From: Nyssa sinensis | Taxonomy: Eukaryota; Streptophyta; Magnoliopsida; Cornales; Nyssaceae | Direction: 5' to 3' | Length of the DNA: 64,000 nucleotides | NCBI GenBank assembly: GCA_008638375.1 | Contig: CM018035.1 | Span: 7,625,077-7,689,076, forward strand | In this document: positions 49,077-61,542 of the stretch, in pieces | Position numbering within the stretch: the first letter of the stretch is position 1 | Layout of the letters: each line of letters begins with the position of its first letter | Position numbers and translations under genes: made by a program | Notes under the pieces: generated by a model | What the model was told of the DNA's origin: nothing | Seen by the model: only the letters and a program-made list of their open reading frames with translations | Databases searched by the model: none

Positions 49077-52000
49077 ATGGAAATATCGAAGAAAGAAAGG
49101 CAAGGTTCAAGAAAGAATTGACAATGCAGAAGACGAGTGAGCCATCAACACCTTCAATGGGAAGAGTTTCATCAATTGAGAAGGTTAATCTCTATATATT
49201 GCGTATAAAAACTCTTGGTTTATTTTTTTATCATTGTATCCAGTTATTGAGTTCCCTGGTTCTATCGTGCATGTTCCCCTAGCTGATGGTTGTTTCATCC
49301 TACCAATCACATTTTGGTACTTCTTTGAATCCACACCAACTCTTTCAAATTTGTGTAAGTTAGGGTTTAATCAGAGTCATCCTACCAACCACATTTTGGT
49401 ACTTCTTTGAATCCACACCAACTCTTTCAAATTTGTGTAAGTTAGGGTTTAATCAGAGGGTTTTGATTAATGTACTATGTGATCATTTAGATTATTGTTT
49501 GTAATTCAGTTTGATCTTGTAACTACTTTCATCTGTAATGTGTTTATATATAGTATTGATGCTGACACAGAGTAATAGAATGTTATCATATGGTGAATAG
49601 TTTGCATGATCAAGACCTTTTTTGCATTAGTAATATTTGATTGATAAACACTGGCAGGCTGTGGGAGGTATGAGAAGTGGTGAAGGGGAGTACCCAGAGC
49701 GAGTGGGCCAACCAGAGTGCTTGGTAATTAGTTTAATTACTTCTGATCAATTCTCGAAATTGGAACGCTTTTTCAGATTCTTGATATTGGATAACAAACA
49801 TTTGCTAAACTTTGCAAGGTTGCACGGATAAAGAAGAGTTCCTATTTTATTGGGGATGAATTTTGTTGTTTTCTTTCTTTGGTTCTATGTTGCACTGACT
49901 ATGCTGTTCTTTATCAATTTTCAGTATTATATGAAGATAGCAGTATGCAGACTTGGGCCCTCCTGCAAGTATTACCATCTGAGAGTCAGAGAGGGAGGTG
50001 GATCTGTGGGCCCAATGGCACTGAATATTTTTGGACGACGACCGGTTTGTTTTGTACTTTTTTAGTTAAATTTATTTATTGGGTTTTATTTGGATTATAT
50101 TTTTTGAAATTTACTGCTCAAAATTAGCATTCTTATCATGGGGGAAATTCTTTTTTTTTTTTTCATTTCACATCCCTTTTTTTAAAATTCCAATTAAGCA
50201 TATCCTTAAATCATACATTACAATATTATGTAAAATGTAAAATTCTTAGTTTTGGAATTCAGGGAAGTTAGACACTCTTCCACACCTGATACATGTACTA
50301 AAAATAGTGGATGTTCTGTGGTTTATGCCCCCCTTTGAGTTCCTGAGTGTAGCTTGTATTACTTGGTGGAAAAAAAATCAAGTTTGATACAGCACAATAG
50401 TTGTATGACCGCTCTAAAGTCTTGATTGCACCAAGTGATTTCCTAATATGAGTTGCAGCCTTGGGCCTTTTTGCAAATACACTTTTACTTGTCAATAAAA
50501 AAGAAGAATCATGCAATAAATTGGGAGATAGTCATCTGTTTTGTCAACCTTGTTGTAACTTGTAAATATTTTGGATTTGGCATTTGGGATGCCATCAGCT
50601 CTGTTTTCTAATGACTCCCAAATTATTGGAGTAAACAATTGATAGTCAATGTTGGGTCTTTGTGATTCTGCATCTTTTCTGAGATGCATCCTCTGTCACA
50701 ATGACCCTTGTTGTAAGTAGCCTTGATGCATAATTTGTTTGATTTAACCTTAAACTACCACGTTCTTTGTATATGGAGCTATCATGTATTCTAGATGGGC
50801 AGTTGACTTGATGCCCATGTTTCCCTAGTTGATGGTTGTTTCATCATACCAAAATTAGGGACCACATTTTGGTACTTCTTTGAATCCACACTAGCTCTTC
50901 CAAATTTTCGTAATTAGGGCTTAACCAGAGGGTTTTGATTAATTTTCTATTTGATCATTTAGATTTGTGTGTGTAATTCGGTTTGATCTTGTAATTGTTT
51001 TGATCTGTAGTGGGTTTATATATAGTTTTGATGCTGACTATGCATAATTCACTCAATTTTTGGTCTGTCATTGAGTAATGGAATGTTATCATATGGTGAA
51101 TAATTTTGCATGATCAATTTTTCAATTTGCATTAGTAAAATTTGATTGATAAACACTGGCAGGCTGTGAGAGGTATGAGAGCTGGTGGAGGGGAGTACAC
51201 CGAGCGAGTGGGCCAACTAGAGTGCCTGCTAATTAGTTTAATTACTTCTGAGCAATCCTTGAAATTGGAATGCTTTTAAGATTCTTGATATTGGATAACA
51301 AACATTTGCTAAGTTCATTTGTTTGTTCTATATAAAGAAGAGTTCCTATTTTATTGAGTACGAATTTTGTTATTTTCTTTCTTTGGTTCTATGTTCGACG
51401 AAAATAGTATGTTGCATTGACTATGTTGCTCTTTATCAATTTTCAGCATTATATGAAAACACGAATTTGTAATTTTGGTGAATCATGCAAGTATCATCAT
51501 CCAAGAGTTGGACAGGGCAGGTGGATCTGTGAGCTCAGTGGCATTGAATACATCTGGATATCCACTACGACCAGTCTGTATTTTATACTTTTCTAGTTTT
51601 TATTTTTTATTTTTTGGTTTTATTTGGATTATATTTCTAGAAATTTACAATTGAGTAGCTCAAAATTAGCATTCTTATCACAGGGGGAAAGAGAGTGTTC
51701 GTATTTTCTGAAAACAAGCAAGTGCAACTTTGGTTCAAGCTGTAAATTCCATCATCCGCAGTCAACTTACGTACAAGCGCACGCACCAACAACGTATGGT
51801 CCATCATCTAAACGATATGGGGTAATGGCTGGCAACTGGCCAGTTGTGAGGCCGGCACTGAACAACTCAAGATATCCCCTACGACCGGTATGTGTATTTT
51901 TACTCTTGTAGTTTATTTTGGATTATATTTCTTGAAATTTGAAATTAAGTTGCTCACAATTAGCATTATTATCACAGGGGGAAACAAAGTGTTGGTACTT

Positions 52001-53497
52001 CCTGAAAACAGGGGAGTGCAATTTTGACATAACCTGTAAATTCCATCATCCGCAGTCAGCTTGCGTACAAGTGGCAGCACCAACACTTGTGCCTGCACAG
52101 TCTCTTTTTGGTCCATCGTCTCAACAGTATGAGGTAGGTATAAAGATTCTTATATGATGAAAACAATTGTGACATTTTTAAATCATGATTTGGACTTTTT
52201 AAGAATTGGGGCTTCTTATAGAGTCAAATTGCTAATAGATTTGAATTGTCCAGAGTAACTTAAAAAAGCCACCTTGCATATCTTAATATTTTGCAGATGT
52301 AAATAATACTGTATAAATATTATGATGATGATATTTGTTAGATGGACTTGGTTTCTGTTCTGGTGCGCAATGTCTAAACCCAAACTAATACCACTCTTAG
52401 GTTCATCCCAACCTCTAGTTCACTAAAGATTAGCCCAAGTTTGTTCATTGCTTAAGCTAGTCATGTTGAAACCACTGATTGCAGGTCATGTTATTTTGTG
52501 TTTGTACTGGACCTAGATGTAGAACTTGACTTCCTGTGGTATTTGTATAATCATCTGAGATAAGGAATATGCATATAAAGTGATAGGGTTGGTGGTGTTT
52601 GAATTCCTTTGAAAAAAGTGAATTAATACATGGTGTGTTCTGTAACATTATGACAATGGTTCACAGTTTAATGTCGGACATTCTCACAGTCACCAAGGAA
52701 AAATAGGAGATCATTTATTAAATTCCTTTCCAAAATGCTAATAATATATTAAGCAACTTAGGAAGCAAAAATAAACTGGAGCAATGCTATAAGCCTACAT
52801 ATTACACAATTGACTTTAACAATTTCTATGAGACATTCAAGTGCATGTGAATATTTGAATGAGGAATGCCACACTTCCCAAAATTGTATACTAAATTTTT
52901 ATTTTAAATGATGTGACATTGACATGATACTAAATTATTGGTAATACTTGAAATCAAGTAATTAATGTGATTATACCACATCATTTGGGATAGAAATTTG
53001 GAAAGCATAACATTTCCCTATTTGAATTTTCACTACCTAATGTTAGGTTCAACGGTATCTTCTCTGCCTCTCAAAGAGAAGGTTGAGGGTTCAAGTCCCA
53101 AACCGGACAAAGTCATCGTGCATGGCTTATTAAAAAAGTTATTTGTATTTCATTGGCCTTATCGGAGTAGGGGATAAAAGAAAACTGTGATTCGTTCATC
53201 CTTGTTCTGCTTTTTTTCTGTGTTTTAGGCACTTCATTTTTATTTTATGCTCATTTAGATTTTTTAATTGTTCTCTTGTAACATGTAGATACGAATGGAA
53301 CTGAAGGTGCTAATGGAGCTTCTGGTTCAGTTTCCAAGTTTTCTTCATCCAAAAAAATGAAGGTCAACAAGGAAACTGGAAATCCAAATGTTTCTGCCAA
53401 GGAGAAAACAAGCAGCAAGGAACAGTCAAGCACGTCTTTCTCTGATGTTACACCAACATTACCAGATAATCAAGGTTCAGAAATTTCTATCATATGA
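49077..53497 (+). pseudogene. CCCH zinc-finger protein gene, copy B
   Basis: Exon-like blocks: 49077-49183, 49658-49723 (EYPERVGQPECL), 49925-50044 (YYMKIAVCRLGPSCKYYH), 51163-51228, 51447-51573 (HYMKTRICNFGESCKYHH), 51684-51887 ([37 protein letters not shown]), 51978-52133 ([20 protein letters not shown]) and 53289-53497. Defects: a one-base loss in block 1 (MEISKKERQGSRKN then stop), donor GT changed to CT after block 4, one extra base in block 5 and a one-base deletion at the start of the last block. GYPLRP is shortened to GRRP in block 3. The pattern of YPERVGQPEC plus finger exons occurring twice shows an internal exon duplication older than the three gene copies. Family: plant ZFN-type CCCH nucleic-acid-binding proteins. 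Confidence 0.8.
53040..53150 (+). repeat. tRNA-like (SINE-related) sequence in CCCH last intron, copy B
   Basis: Same block as 35760-35860: AACGGTATCTTCTCTGCC, then GGGTTCAAGTCCCAAACC and TTATTAAAAAAGTTATTTG. Confidence 0.5.
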
Positions 53498-54289
53498 GCT
53501 TTGATGCTATGATGCTAATATTGAAGCTTCACAAATATCTATTATGTAGGCTTTTCTATGGTTATGTGTTTTGATGGTGCTGTAGGGCACTTTACTTATT
53601 TTTGAACATGAAGCTTTTTGGGATCATTGGATTGAGGCTCGGTAACTGCATAAATTAACAATTGGCTAACTTCTCTGTATTTTGCTATTGGTTTGTTACG
53701 TGAAATGTGTTTACATCTTGGAACTTTGTGTTTGTTGACGAATCTTACAACCTCACTTATGTAAGTAGACTAGCTAGATGGATGTAAAATAGCCCGGACC
53801 GAGCCCAATCCAGGCCGAACCCATGAAGGCGTAGCCCAGGCATGGTGTCAATCAATTGATCAATAAGTTCTTTGGCTTGTAAATTCATTTTTTTGGTTTA
53901 TGGGTATTTCTTGTTTGTTAGGTTAAATTTCTTTGTCGCCCGAGTTCTATTTTGGGGGTGTTCTGTAGGCTTGATAGTATCTTGGCTGGTATGACTGAAT
54001 GGTTTTTTTTATGGATTCATATTACTTTATTTGTTCTGTTATGGATTCATATAAATTTTTTTTTTTGAGTTCCTATATTCAATTGTGAACACTTTACTTT
54101 TATATGTTTCCTATGTGAGATGACAATCTTTTTTTTTTTTATCATTAAATAATCTAGGACATATTTAACTCATTGTCAGATTAATATCCAAACTGCCTTT
54201 GCTAATTCACCACCCTGTTTCCCCCTATGCTATTGATTATGTATTTGCAAGTGCAGTTGATTAATTGGTGATGAACAAAATATTTTTGA

Positions 54290-54420
54290 TAGTCAAACTC
54301 ATCAAAGAAGAAAGTGTCTCTTCGATGGATCTCATTAGTATATATGAAGATTTTAAAAGATACAAAGCCATAGACCAAGTCTATCAAAAGTGCTGTATCT
54401 CAAATGCAGGAGATAAGGTG
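54290..54420 (+). other. Coding-like segment of unknown origin near the palindrome centre
   Basis: SVSSMDLISIYEDFKRYKAI followed by DQVYQKCCISNAGDK reads openly for about 40 codons, and a donor-like AAGGTGATT follows. The inverted partner at 55380-55510 is frame-disturbed. I do not recognise the family. It may be one exon of a host gene trapped here. Confidence 0.25.
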
Positions 54421-54451
54421 ATTCCCACTTTTAGATACTTGTTTTGGGTTT

Positions 54452-55020
54452 TCACTTTTCTCTATATAATATGATAATCTCTCTGATATTTAGTGCAACA
54501 AGTCTATCAAGATATTGAGTAGTTTCCATAAATAGAAAATGTGCAGACTTTATCAATTCATCCACTATAACCCAAATAACATCATTACAACCAACGACAA
54601 AGTCCAGAGTCATGCTCAAATTTCTGTTTAGGAATTGAAGAATCTGCAATAATCCAATAGGTATTTGATGTTCAGCTTTACTAGCTGGCAATGTCAAATA
54701 AACTAAGTGATGTCTCTCTTCATCCCTGGTTATAACTTAACACTTTTGAAGATCTCAATACATTTGGTGTTGCTTGGATGAACTGCAAAGTTGGAGTATG
54801 AGCATACTCTAAGACCCGTCTCTTAATTTTTGACAACTTGCACACACACACACACCCTAGCCTCTGAGCTTCAGCACATCACCCTGAATAGTGAAATCCG
54901 CATTTTGACCCATTTCCACCTCTTTCTAGATTTTCTTCAAGAAAACATCATCTTGTTGGCTCGATGCCACCAAAGTAGGTTGGACTACAAAGCTAACGAA
55001 CATACCCTCTGAATCATGTG
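54452..55020 (-). mobile_element. Ty3/gypsy remnant at the palindrome centre
   Basis: The minus-strand frame reads KAEHQIPIGLLQILQFLNRN, TLDFVVGCNDVIWVIVDELI, KSAHFLFMETTQYLDRL and ALNIREIIIL. This is the start of a Ty3/gypsy integrase core (MDFVVGLP...IWVIVDRLTKSAHF, first catalytic Asp region). The part beyond 54605 is the spacer that has no partner in arm C. Confidence 0.78.
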
Positions 55021-55209
55021 GTACCACCTTTATTTCCAACTACAAGCTTAATTCTCATTAGTTCTCAACATATTTTCTTATTTTTTCCCCACACTGAGTG
55101 CTGTTTTAAACCCGTAATTGCGTCCATTATCTTCCAGTGAATATTAGGGTCAAATTAGATTGCTTAATAGTTTACTAGTCAACTTAATTAAGCTTAATCA
55201 TATCCATAT
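54606..55209. other. Unpaired centre of the palindrome (604 bp)
   Basis: It corresponds (reversed) to 33910-34553 left of CCCH copy A, so it is the continuation of the ancestral unit in arm B. Arm C starts abruptly at 55210 inside the integrase-like sequence (TATGGACTTTGTGTGCAAG). Confidence 0.75.
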
Positions 55210-56302
55210 GGACTTTGTGTGCAAGTTGTAATGATGCTATTTGGGTTATAGTGGATGGATTGATAAAGTCTGCACATTTTCTATGTATGGAAACTACTCA
55301 ATATCTTGATAGACTTGTTGCACTAAATATCAGAGAGATTATCATATTATATAGAGAAAAGTGAAAACCCAAAACAAGCATATAAAAGTGGGAATCACCT
55401 TATCTCCTGCATTTGAGATACGACACTTTGATAGGCTTGGTCTATGGCTTTGTATCGTTTAAAATCTTCATATATACTAACGAGATCCATCGGAGAGACA
55501 CTTTCTTCTTTGCTGAGTTTGACTGTCAAAAATATTATGTTCATCACCAATTAATCAACTGCACTTGCAAATACATAATCAATAGCATAGGAGGAAATAG
55601 GGAGGTGGATCAGCAAAGGCAATTCGGATATTAATCTGACAATGAATTAAATATGTTCTAGATTATTTGATGATAAAAAAAAAAATTGTCATCTCGCATA
55701 GGAAACATATAAAAGTAAAGTGTCACAATTGAATATAGGAACCCAAAAAAAAGTATATGAATCCATAACAGAACAAATAAAGTAACATGAATTTATAAAA
55801 AGAACCATTCAGTCATACCAACCAAAATATTGTCAAGCTTACAGAACACCCCAAAAAATAAACTCAAGAAACAAAGAAATTTAACCAAACAAATAAGAAG
55901 TACCCATAAACCAAAAAAATGAAGTTACAAGCCAAAGAACTTATTGATCAGTTGATTGACGCCATGCCTGGGCTATGGGTTCGGCCCGGCTTGGGCTCGG
56001 TCCAGGCTGTTTTACAACCATCTAGCCAGTTTACTTACATAAGTGAGGTTGGAGGATTCGTCAACAAACACAGAGTTCCAAGATGTAAACACATTTCCAC
56101 GTAACAAACCAATAGCAAAATACAGAGAAGTTAGCTAGTTGTTAATTTATGCAGTTACCGAGCCTCAATCTAATGATCCCAAAAAGCTTCATGTTCAAAA
56201 ATAGGAAAAGTACCCTACTGCACCATCAAAACACACAACCATAGAAAAGCCTACATAGTAGATATTTGTGAAGCCTCAATATTAGCATCATAGCAACAAA
56301 GC

Positions 56303-59300
56303 TCATATAGTAGAAATTTCTGCACCTTGATTATCTGGTGATGTTGGTGTAACATCAGAGAAAGACGTGCTTGACTGTTCCTTGCTGCTTGTTTTCTCCT
56401 TGGCAGAAACATTTGGATCTCCTAGTTTCCTTGTTGACCTTCATTTTTTTGGATGAAGAAAACTTGGAAACTGAACCAGAAGCTCCATCAGCACCTTCAG
56501 TTCCGTTCGTATCTACATGTTAAAAGAGAACAATTAAAAAAACTAAATGAGCAGAAAATAAAAATGAAATGCCTAAAACACAAAAAAGAAGTTAGAAAAG
56601 GATGAACGAATCACAAGTTTTCTTTTATCCCCACTTTGATAAGGCCAATGAAATACAAACAACTTTTTTAATAAGCCAAGCAAGATGACTTTGTTCGGTT
56701 TGGGACTTGAACCCTCAACCTTCTCTTTGAGAGGCAGAGAAGATATCGTTGAACCTAACATTAGGTAGTGAAAATTCAAATAGGGAAATGTTATGCTTTC
56801 CAAATTTTTATCGCAAATGATGTGGTAGAATCACATTAATTACTTGATTTCAAGTATTACTAATAATTTAGTATCATGTGAATGTCACATTATTTAGAAT
56901 AAAAATTTAGTATACAATTTTGGGAAGTGTAGCATTGCTCATTCAAATATTCACATGCACTTGAATGTCTCATCGAAATTGTTAAAACCAACTGTGTAAT
57001 ATGTAGGCTTAAAGCATTGCTCCAGTTTATTTTTGCTTCTCAAGTTGCTTAATATATTATTAGCATTTTAGAAAGGAATTTAATAAATGATCTCCTATTT
57101 TTCCTTGGTGATTGTGAGAATGTCCAACATTAAACTGTGAACCACTGTCATAATGTTACATAACACACCATGTATTAATTCACTTTTTTCAAAGGAATTC
57201 AAACTCCACCAACCCTATCACTTTATATGCATATTCCATATCTCAGATGATTATACCTAATACCACAGGAAGTCAAGTTCTACATTTAGGTCCAGTACAA
57301 ACACAAAATAACATGACATGCAATCAATGGTTTCAACATGTCCAGCTTGAGCAATGAACAAACTTGGGCTAATCTTTAGTGAACTAGAGGTTGGGATGAA
57401 CCTAAGAGTGGTATTAGTTTGGGTTTAGACATTGCGCACCAGAACAGAAACCAAATCCATCTAACAAATATCATCATCAAAATATTTATACAGTATTATT
57501 TACATCTGCAAAATATTAAGATATGTAAGGTAGCTTTTTTAAGTTACTCTGGATAATTCAAATCTATTAGCAATTTGACTCTATAAGAAGCCCCAATTCT
57601 TAAAAAGTCCAAATCATGATTTAAAAATGTCACAATTGTTTTCATCACATAAGAATCTTTAATATACCTACCCCATACTGTTGAGATGATGGACCAAAAA
57701 GAGATTGTGCAGGCACAAGTGCTGGTGCTGCCACTTGTACGCAAGCTGACTGGGGATGATGGAATTTACAGGTTATGTCAAAATTGCACTCCCCTGTTTT
57801 TAGGAAGTACCAACACTTTGTTTCCCCCAGTGATAATAATGCTAATTTTGAGCAACTTAATTTCAAATTTCAAGAAATATAATCCAAAATAAACTACAAG
57901 AGTAAAAATACAGAGACCGGTCGAAGGGGATATCCTGAGTTGTTCAGTGCCGGCCTCGCAACTGGCCAGTTGCCAGCCATTACCCCATATCGTTTAGATG
58001 ATGGACCAGACGTTGCTGGTGCGCGCGCTTGTACGCAAGCTGACTGCGGATGATGGAATTTACAACTTGAACCAAAGTTGCACTTGCTTGTTTTCAGAAA
58101 ATACGAACACTCTTTTTCCCCCTATGATAAGAATGCTAATTTTGAGCTACTCAATTGTAAATTTCTAGAAATATAATCCAAATAAAACCAAAAAATAAAA
58201 ACTAGAAAATACAGACTGGTCGTAGTGGATATCCAGATGTATTCAATACCATTGAGCTCACAGATCCACCTCCCTGTCCGACTCTTGGATGGTGATACTT
58301 GCATGATTCAGATTCATGTTTTCATATAATGCTGAAAATTGATAAAGAGCAACGTACTAGTTTTGTCGAACATAGAACCAAAGAAAGAAAATAACAAAAT
58401 TCAGTACTCAATAAAATAGGAACTCTTCTTTATATAAAAGAAACAAATGAACTTAGCAAATGTTTGTTATCCAATATCAAGAATCTTAAAAGCATTCCAA
58501 TTTCAAGGATTGCTCAGAAGTAATTAAACTAATTAGCAGGCACTCTGGTTGGCCCACTCGCTCAGGGGTACTCCCCTCCACCAGCTCTCATACCTCTTAC
58601 AGCCTGCTAGTGTTTATCAATCAAATTTTACTAATGCGAATTGAAAAATTGATCATGTAAAATTATTCACCATATGATAACATTCCATTACTCAATGACA
58701 GACCAAAATGTTCAAAGAAGTACCAAAATGTGGTCCCTAATTTTGGTATGATGAAACAACCATCAACTAGGGAAACATGGGCATCAAGTCAACTGCCCAT
58801 CTAGAATACATGATAGCTCCATATACAAAGAACATGGTAGTTTAAGGTTAAATCAAACAAATTAAGCATCAAGGCTACTTATAACAAAGGTCATTGTGAC
58901 AGAGGAAGAATCTCAGAAAAGATGCAGAATCACAAAGACCCAACGTTGACTATCAATTGTTTACTCCAAGAATTTGAGAGTCATTAGAAAACAAAGCTGA
59001 TGGCATCCCAAATGCCAAATCCAAAATATTTACAAGTTACAACAAGGCTGACAAAACAGATGACTATCTCCCAATTTATTGCATGATTCTTCTTTTTTAT
59101 TGATAAGTAAAACTGTATTTGCAAAAAGCCCCAAGGCTGCAACTCATATTAGGAAATCACTTGGTGCAATCAAGACTTTAGAGCGGTCATATAACTATTG
59201 TGCCGTATCAAACCTGATTTTTTTTCCACCAAGTAATACAAGCTACACTCAGGAACTCAAAGGGGGCATAAAACACAAAACATCCACTATTTTCAGTACA

Positions 59301-60448
59301 TGTATCAGGTGTGGAAGAGTGTCTAACTTCCCTGAATTCCAATACTAAGAATGTTACATTTTACATAATACTGTAATGTATGATTTAAGGATATGCTTAA
59401 TTGGAATTTTAAAAAAATGGATGTGAAATGAAAAAAAAAATAAAGAATTTCACCCCATGATAAGAATGCTAATTTTGAGCAGTAAATTTCAAGAAATATA
59501 ATCCAAATAAAACCCAATAAATAAATAAATAAATTTAACTAAAAAAGTACAAAAACAGACCGGTCGTCGTCCAAAAATATTCAGTGCCACTGGGCCCACA
59601 GATCCACCTCCCTCTCCGACTCTTGGATGGTAATACTTGCAGGAGGGCCCAAGTCTGCATACTCCTATCTTCATATAATACTGAAAATTGATAAAGAATA
59701 GCATAGTCAGTGCAACATAGAACCAAAGAAAGAAAACAACAAAATTCGTCCCCAATAAAATGGGAACTCTTCTTTATCCGTACTACCCTGCAGAGTTTAG
59801 CAAATGTTTGTTATCCAATATCAAGAATCTGAAAAAGCGTTCCAATTTCGAGAATTGATCGGAAGGAATTAAACTAATTACCAAGCACTCTGGTTGGCCC
59901 ACTTGCTTTGGGTACTCCCCTTCACCACTTCTCATACCTCCCATAGCCTGCCAGTGTTTATCAATCAAATATTACTAATGCAAAAAAGGTCTTGATCATG
60001 CAAACTTATTCACCATATGATAACATTCTATTACTCAGTGTCAGTATCAATACTATATATAAACACATTACAGATGAAAGTAGTTACAAGATCAAACTGA
60101 ATTACAAACAATAATCTAAATGATCACATAGAACATTAATCAAAATCCTCTGATTAAACCCTAACTTACACAAATTTGAAAGAGTTGGTGTGGATTCAAA
60201 GAAGTTACCAAAATGTGGTTGGTAGGATGAAACAACCATCAGCTAGGGAAACATGCACGATAGAACCGGGGAACTCAAGAACTGGATACAATGATAAAAA
60301 ATAAACTAAGAGTTTTTCTATGCAATATATATAGATTAACCTTCTCAATTGATGAAACTCTTCCCATTGAAGGTGTTGATGGCTCACTCGTCTTTTGCAT
60401 TGTCAATTCTTTCTTGGAACCTTGCCTTTGTTTATTTGATCTTTCCAT
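56303..60448 (-). pseudogene. CCCH zinc-finger protein gene, copy C
   Basis: Exon-like blocks on the minus strand: 60448-60341 (MERSNKQRQGSKKELTMQK, open), 59947-59882, 59680-59561 (YYMKIGVCRLGPSCKYYH), 58603-58537, 58331-58217, 58121-57918 ([20 protein letters not shown]), 57827-57672 ([20 protein letters not shown]) and 56512-56303. Defects: donor CT instead of GT and one extra base in block 4, about 12 bases including a zinc-ligand codon missing from block 5, acceptor CAG changed to CTG before block 7, and in the last block the one-base deletion shared with B plus an extra A in GAAACTAGGAG. The shared lesions tie C to B; A has neither. The signature linker [19 protein letters not shown] is intact. 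Confidence 0.8.
56660..56770 (-). repeat. tRNA-like (SINE-related) sequence in CCCH last intron, copy C
   Basis: Third copy of the block at 35760 and 53040, with the same GGGTTCAAGTCCC B-box-like core on the minus strand. Confidence 0.5.
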
Positions 60449-60618
60449 CCAATGTTCGTTTCCCCTACGTTCTTCAAATGATTTCTTATCTCACGAAACC
60501 TCCTTACGAAACTCGTATTGTGTAGAGTGTCTTCTTGTTTCCTCTCTTTTGAATTTAGATACAAAAGAGAGAGTTGAGTGAGTCTGTTCTTGTTTCTATG
60601 CAATGCAGAGATAGTTGA

Positions 60619-60668
<50 letters not shown>
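60619..60668. repeat. (GT)n(AT)n compound microsatellite
   Basis: About ten GT units followed by about 14 AT units. The partner position in arm B (about 48900) has only a short TATATATA, so the run expanded in arm C. Confidence 0.9.
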
Positions 60669-60673
<5 letters not shown>

Positions 60674-61542
60674 ATTGTGTTCAGAGGAAGAAACTTGAGA
60701 ATAACCGTTTATTTCTGTGTTATTTATCGTTACATTCTGTTTTAAACTTTGTTACGTTCTGTTTAAAACTCCGTTAAAATTAGTTTTTCTTATGTGATTT
60801 ATAGTTTTATCAATCCATTTAATATAAATTAAAATATTTAATTTTAAAAATATAACATGGTCCAAGGTAATTCTATTCACATTCAAAGCTTACCAAATTT
60901 TGCTAAAAAAATTCACTTATAAAAAAAAATTCTAATTTATTCTGTTTGAGAATTATTCTATACTTATAAGAGGGCAAGAAATTTTTTTCTCTTAAAATAT
61001 CACTAATCTTAGTTAATTTATATGATTGGTAGGATTTGGGTTCCTAGTTGGGCACTAATTTGGTTTAAGGCAGCCTAGTTACCTTAATCAAGTTAATTAA
61101 GACTAGCTTAGCTTAATAACCAAGTGTTAGGCTTTCTAACTAATTGGGTGAAATTGACCTCGGTTCTTACCCACTGTTTACCATCTAACTAACCCATTAC
61201 ATTAGGTAAGTACACTCTAATCAAGCTTAGGCTAACTAGACATGGTTTAACTAAGAATACATCCCAAGGCTTTCTAAATTACACTATTTTGCTTCTAACT
61301 TGTGCAATAGTTCACAAACTTGCTCTCTTGTTCTAATTGAAATATTGTATGTCTATAAAATTGCTCTCTTGTTCTAATTAAAATACTGCATGTCTAAACT
61401 TTAGATGGTAATACGGAGATGAGATTTGAAGAAATTGGGTTATGATTTTGTTTTTATTTCGTTTCTTTCTTCTTCTTCTTCTTTTTTTTAAACTTTATTT
61501 AAGCTAAAAATATATTCTTTATATTCTTACATCTGTATATGC

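Larger units (their letters stand above)
48650..54605. repeat. Palindrome arm B (about 6 kb)
   Basis: Reverse complement of 55210-60945 with scattered differences: CCCH exons, introns, the tRNA-like sequence and both flanks all correspond in order. The outer end carries the AACGGTTATTCTCAAGTTTC region (48863), whose complement is at about 60710. Confidence 0.93.
55210..60945. repeat. Palindrome arm C (about 5.7 kb)
   Basis: Inverted partner of arm B and direct paralogue of unit A (34553-39731). It begins in Ty3/gypsy integrase sequence and ends beyond the CCCH 5' flank in AT-rich DNA (TAACATGGTCCAAGGTAATT at about 60855, complement at about 48725). Confidence 0.93.

Noticed and set aside
49658..52133. 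Intact CCCH zinc-finger gene assembled from good exons of A, B and C
   Set aside because: Each copy has its own broken splice sites or frameshifts; no single copy gives a complete frame, so none is called as a functional gene.
53040..53110. Functional tRNA gene
   Set aside because: It has a B-box-like core but no proper acceptor stem or A box, and it lies in an old intron repeated three times. Better explained as a SINE remnant.
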